Shown: in pieces, positions 62,648-64,000 of the stretch
Position numbering within the stretch: the first letter of the stretch is position 1
Layout: each line of letters opens with the position of its first letter
Source of the DNA: Teredinibacter turnerae
Lineage (GTDB): Bacteria; Pseudomonadota; Gammaproteobacteria; Pseudomonadales; Cellvibrionaceae
NCBI RefSeq assembly: GCF_037935975.1
Contig: NZ_CP149817.1
Location: forward strand, 1,922,001 to 1,986,000
Length of the DNA: 64,000 nucleotides
Direction of reading: 5' to 3'
Notes under the pieces: model-generated
Databases searched by the model: none
What the model saw: the letters and a program-made list of their open reading frames with translations, nothing else
What the model was told of the DNA's origin: nothing
Translations under genes and position numbers: made by a program

Positions 62648-63070
62648 CTATTTCCTTGTACCGCTTGGCGAGCGCTCGGGTTTAGGTAGTAACTCTCCCA
62701 ATATCCCGCACTGGTCGACCGATCTCGCGTTACCGCATTTAAGCCGCAGCTGCTTGAGGTCGCCATGAAGCTTTTTCAAATCCGAGATGCGCGATTCTAC
62801 AACGAGCAGGTGCGTATCAATCATCTCATTTACCGCCTCGCACGGCGTCCCCGGCGAGTTTTGTAACGATACTAGGTGTTTAATCTCGCTTAAGGTCAGG
62901 TCCAGCGCACGGCAGTTTTTGATGAAAGACAGTTTTTCTAATACCACACTGTTATACAAACGGAAGTTTCCTTCGGTACGCTCAGGTGCCGAAATTAAGC
63001 CTTCTTTCTCGTAGTAGCGAATTGTCTGTATCGAGCAGCCGCTGCGCTTTGCCAGTTCACCAATTTTCAT
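62648..63070 (-). CDS. Cd/Pb-responsive MerR-family regulator (CadR/PbrR-like)
   Basis: A 140-residue regulator: KIGELAKRSGCSIQTIRYYEKEGLI with the typical turn, then metal ligands in GTPCEAVNEMIDTHLLVVE and near the C-terminus KCGNARSVDQCG. Cysteines at about 14, 77, 112 and 119 match the CadR/PbrR pattern for Cd(II)/Pb(II). It is divergent from the CDF exporter across a MerR-type promoter. Downstream it abuts the recombinase gene. Confidence 0.88.
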   Translation of the reverse strand: MKIGELAKRSGCSIQTIRYYEKEGLISAPERTEGNFRLYNSVVLEKLSFIKNCRALDLTLSEIKHLVSLQNSPGTPCEAVNEMIDTHLLVVESRISDLKKLHGDLKQLRLKCGNARSVDQCGILGELLPKPERSPSGTRK

Positions 63071-63088
63071 CTTTCTTCAACCCGCCTC

Positions 63089-63119
63089 TTGACTCTATAG
63101 TTACTACAGAGTTTACACT
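63089..63119 (+). promoter_or_regulatory. MerR-type promoter/operator of the CDF exporter
   Basis: TTGACT (-35) and TACACT (-10) are separated by 19 bp. CTCTATAG, three bases, CTACAGAG forms a dyad (one mismatch) across the spacer, very like cadR/pbr promoters. The CDF start codon follows at 63149. Confidence 0.88.
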
Positions 63120-63148
63120 CTCCATTACTGTATAAACAAGAGCCAGCT

Positions 63149-64000
63149 ATGACTGAAGACTCGAAGACTTGTGGTTGCAATGCCAGTCAAGACACGTCAT
63201 TGCAACCTGAATCGCAAGCAGAAAGTGATGCTCAGGCTGAAATGAGCCACCTGAGCGTATTTGACGTTCCTAAGATGGATTGCCCATCCGAAGAGAACTT
63301 GATTCGTACGGCTTTTGCTAGCTTTGAAGCAACCGTCGTCTTCGAATTCGACTTGCCCGGACGCAAGGTGCATATATATCACCCTAATATGGCGGATAAA
63401 GTGGAAAAAGCCATGAAGTCTGTTGGCCTCGGGGCAAGCTTGGTCTCATTCGAGTCAGTAGATCACAATGCGGTTCAGGCTGCCTTGGAAGTGACAACAA
63501 TCAATGAAACGCGGGAAGCTCAGGCATTAAAGTGGCTGCTGGCCATTAATGCCTTCATGTTTGTACTTGAGCTCGGCGTGGGCATTGTGGCGCAATCGAC
63601 AGGGCTTATCGCCGACTCACTGGATATGTTCGCCGATGCGGCGGTCTACGGCGTGTCGCTATATGCAGTGGGCAAGGCGGCCAAGTTTAAACTCAAAGCG
63701 GCTCACTTTTCGGGTTGGCTGCAGATTGCACTTGCTCTGGGTGTTCTATCGGAGGTTGCCAGACGCTTTTTATATGGAAGTGAACCGGTCTCGGTGCTCA
63801 TGATGAGCTTTGGCGCCGTGGCCTTGATAGCAAATATTACCTGTCTCTTGTTGATCTTCAAATCGCGAAACCAAGGCTCCCATATGAAAGCGAGCTGGAT
63901 ATTTTCTGCCAATGACGTGTTGGCCAATGCGGGCGTGATAACAGCGGGAGTTCTAGTGGCGGTGACAGGGTCTCAAATGCCAGATTTGGTCATCGGCCTA
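63149..64000 (+). CDS. Cation diffusion facilitator (CDF) metal exporter, partial at right edge
   Basis: 284 codons without a stop reach the window edge. The cytoplasmic N-terminus (about 110 residues) has a Cys-rich start (TCGCNASQD) and an HMA-like fold with a single metal cysteine, MDCPSEENLIR. The membrane part follows with CDF motifs ADSLDMFADAAVYGVSL in helix 2 and SANDVLANAGV in helix 5, each with Asp/Asn metal ligands. It probably exports Cd, Zn or Pb, under control of the divergent MerR protein. The C-terminal part is outside the window. Confidence 0.88.
   Translation, partial: MTEDSKTCGCNASQDTSLQPESQAESDAQAEMSHLSVFDVPKMDCPSEENLIRTAFASFEATVVFEFDLPGRKVHIYHPNMADKVEKAMKSVGLGASLVSFESVDHNAVQAALEVTTINETREAQALKWLLAINAFMFVLELGVGIVAQSTGLIADSLDMFADAAVYGVSLYAVGKAAKFKLKAAHFSGWLQIALALGVLSEVARRFLYGSEPVSVLMMSFGAVALIANITCLLLIFKSRNQGSHMKASWIFSANDVLANAGVITAGVLVAVTGSQMPDLVIGL

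Overview
The window looks like the chromosome of a marine, polysaccharide-degrading type gammaproteobacterium, probably of the Cellvibrionaceae (Teredinibacter/Saccharophagus-like). I infer this from gene content: assimilatory NirBD, a cyclophilin with a GlyGly-CTERM tail, a TraF-like outer-membrane barrel, DnaE2/ImuAB and DUF1244. No rRNA, tRNA or CRISPR array was seen. The species assignment is inference.

Region 1 (1-34.4 kb) is ordinary chromosome. It starts with a MOSC protein cut by the left edge and DUF1244. Next come cobA-nirB-nirD (siroheme methylation plus nitrite reductase) behind a good sigma-54 promoter match, then a TraF-like barrel with a lipoprotein. A phosphonate/selenate-type ABC transporter (ATPase, fused double permease, binding protein) follows, then an orphan periplasmic binding protein and a two-component system. 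After these lie a rhodanese/ArsR pair resembling ygaPV, a 1143-residue chemoreceptor with two PAS domains, a Gfo/Idh oxidoreductase, the cyclophilin, glucokinase and a frameshifted periplasmic binding protein. The SOS mutasome imuA-imuB-(secreted protein)-dnaE2 carries two perfect LexA boxes. The stretch ends with a ROK kinase, a DsbA-fold protein, a PAP2 phosphatase, a glycosyltransferase and a stand-alone CZB zinc-binding protein.

Region 2 (34.4-41.4 kb) is a mobile, AT-richer segment. It holds an apparently intact Tn3-family transposase and a little-known cluster: a SprT-type zinc protease, an SF2 helicase, a wHTH/coiled-coil protein and a divergent Xre regulator with two dyad operators. 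This is my best candidate for an uncharacterised system (transposon accessory or defence).

Region 3 (41.5-56.7 kb) is a copper/silver resistance island. A MerR regulator drives copA, a cupredoxin, a PII-like protein, DUF2933 and an HMA-like protein. A second block encodes a Cus-type RND efflux pump (cusCBA, with a CusF-like domain and Met/His repeats fused to CusB), DUF411, a CopL-like Cys/His protein, a cytochrome c and a Met/His-rich periplasmic protein. That block is divergent from cusRS across a CusR-box-like operator. A frameshifted GDCCVxC-type small protein closes the region.

Region 4 (56.7-64 kb) is transposon debris plus a second metal module. It contains two rearranged remnants of a divergent TnpS/TnpT-type recombinase pair and a Tn3 transposase pseudogene (nonsense codon, frameshift, 3' truncation). 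An intact tyrosine recombinase is packed directly behind a CadR/PbrR-like MerR regulator. That regulator is divergent from a CDF metal exporter that runs off the right edge.
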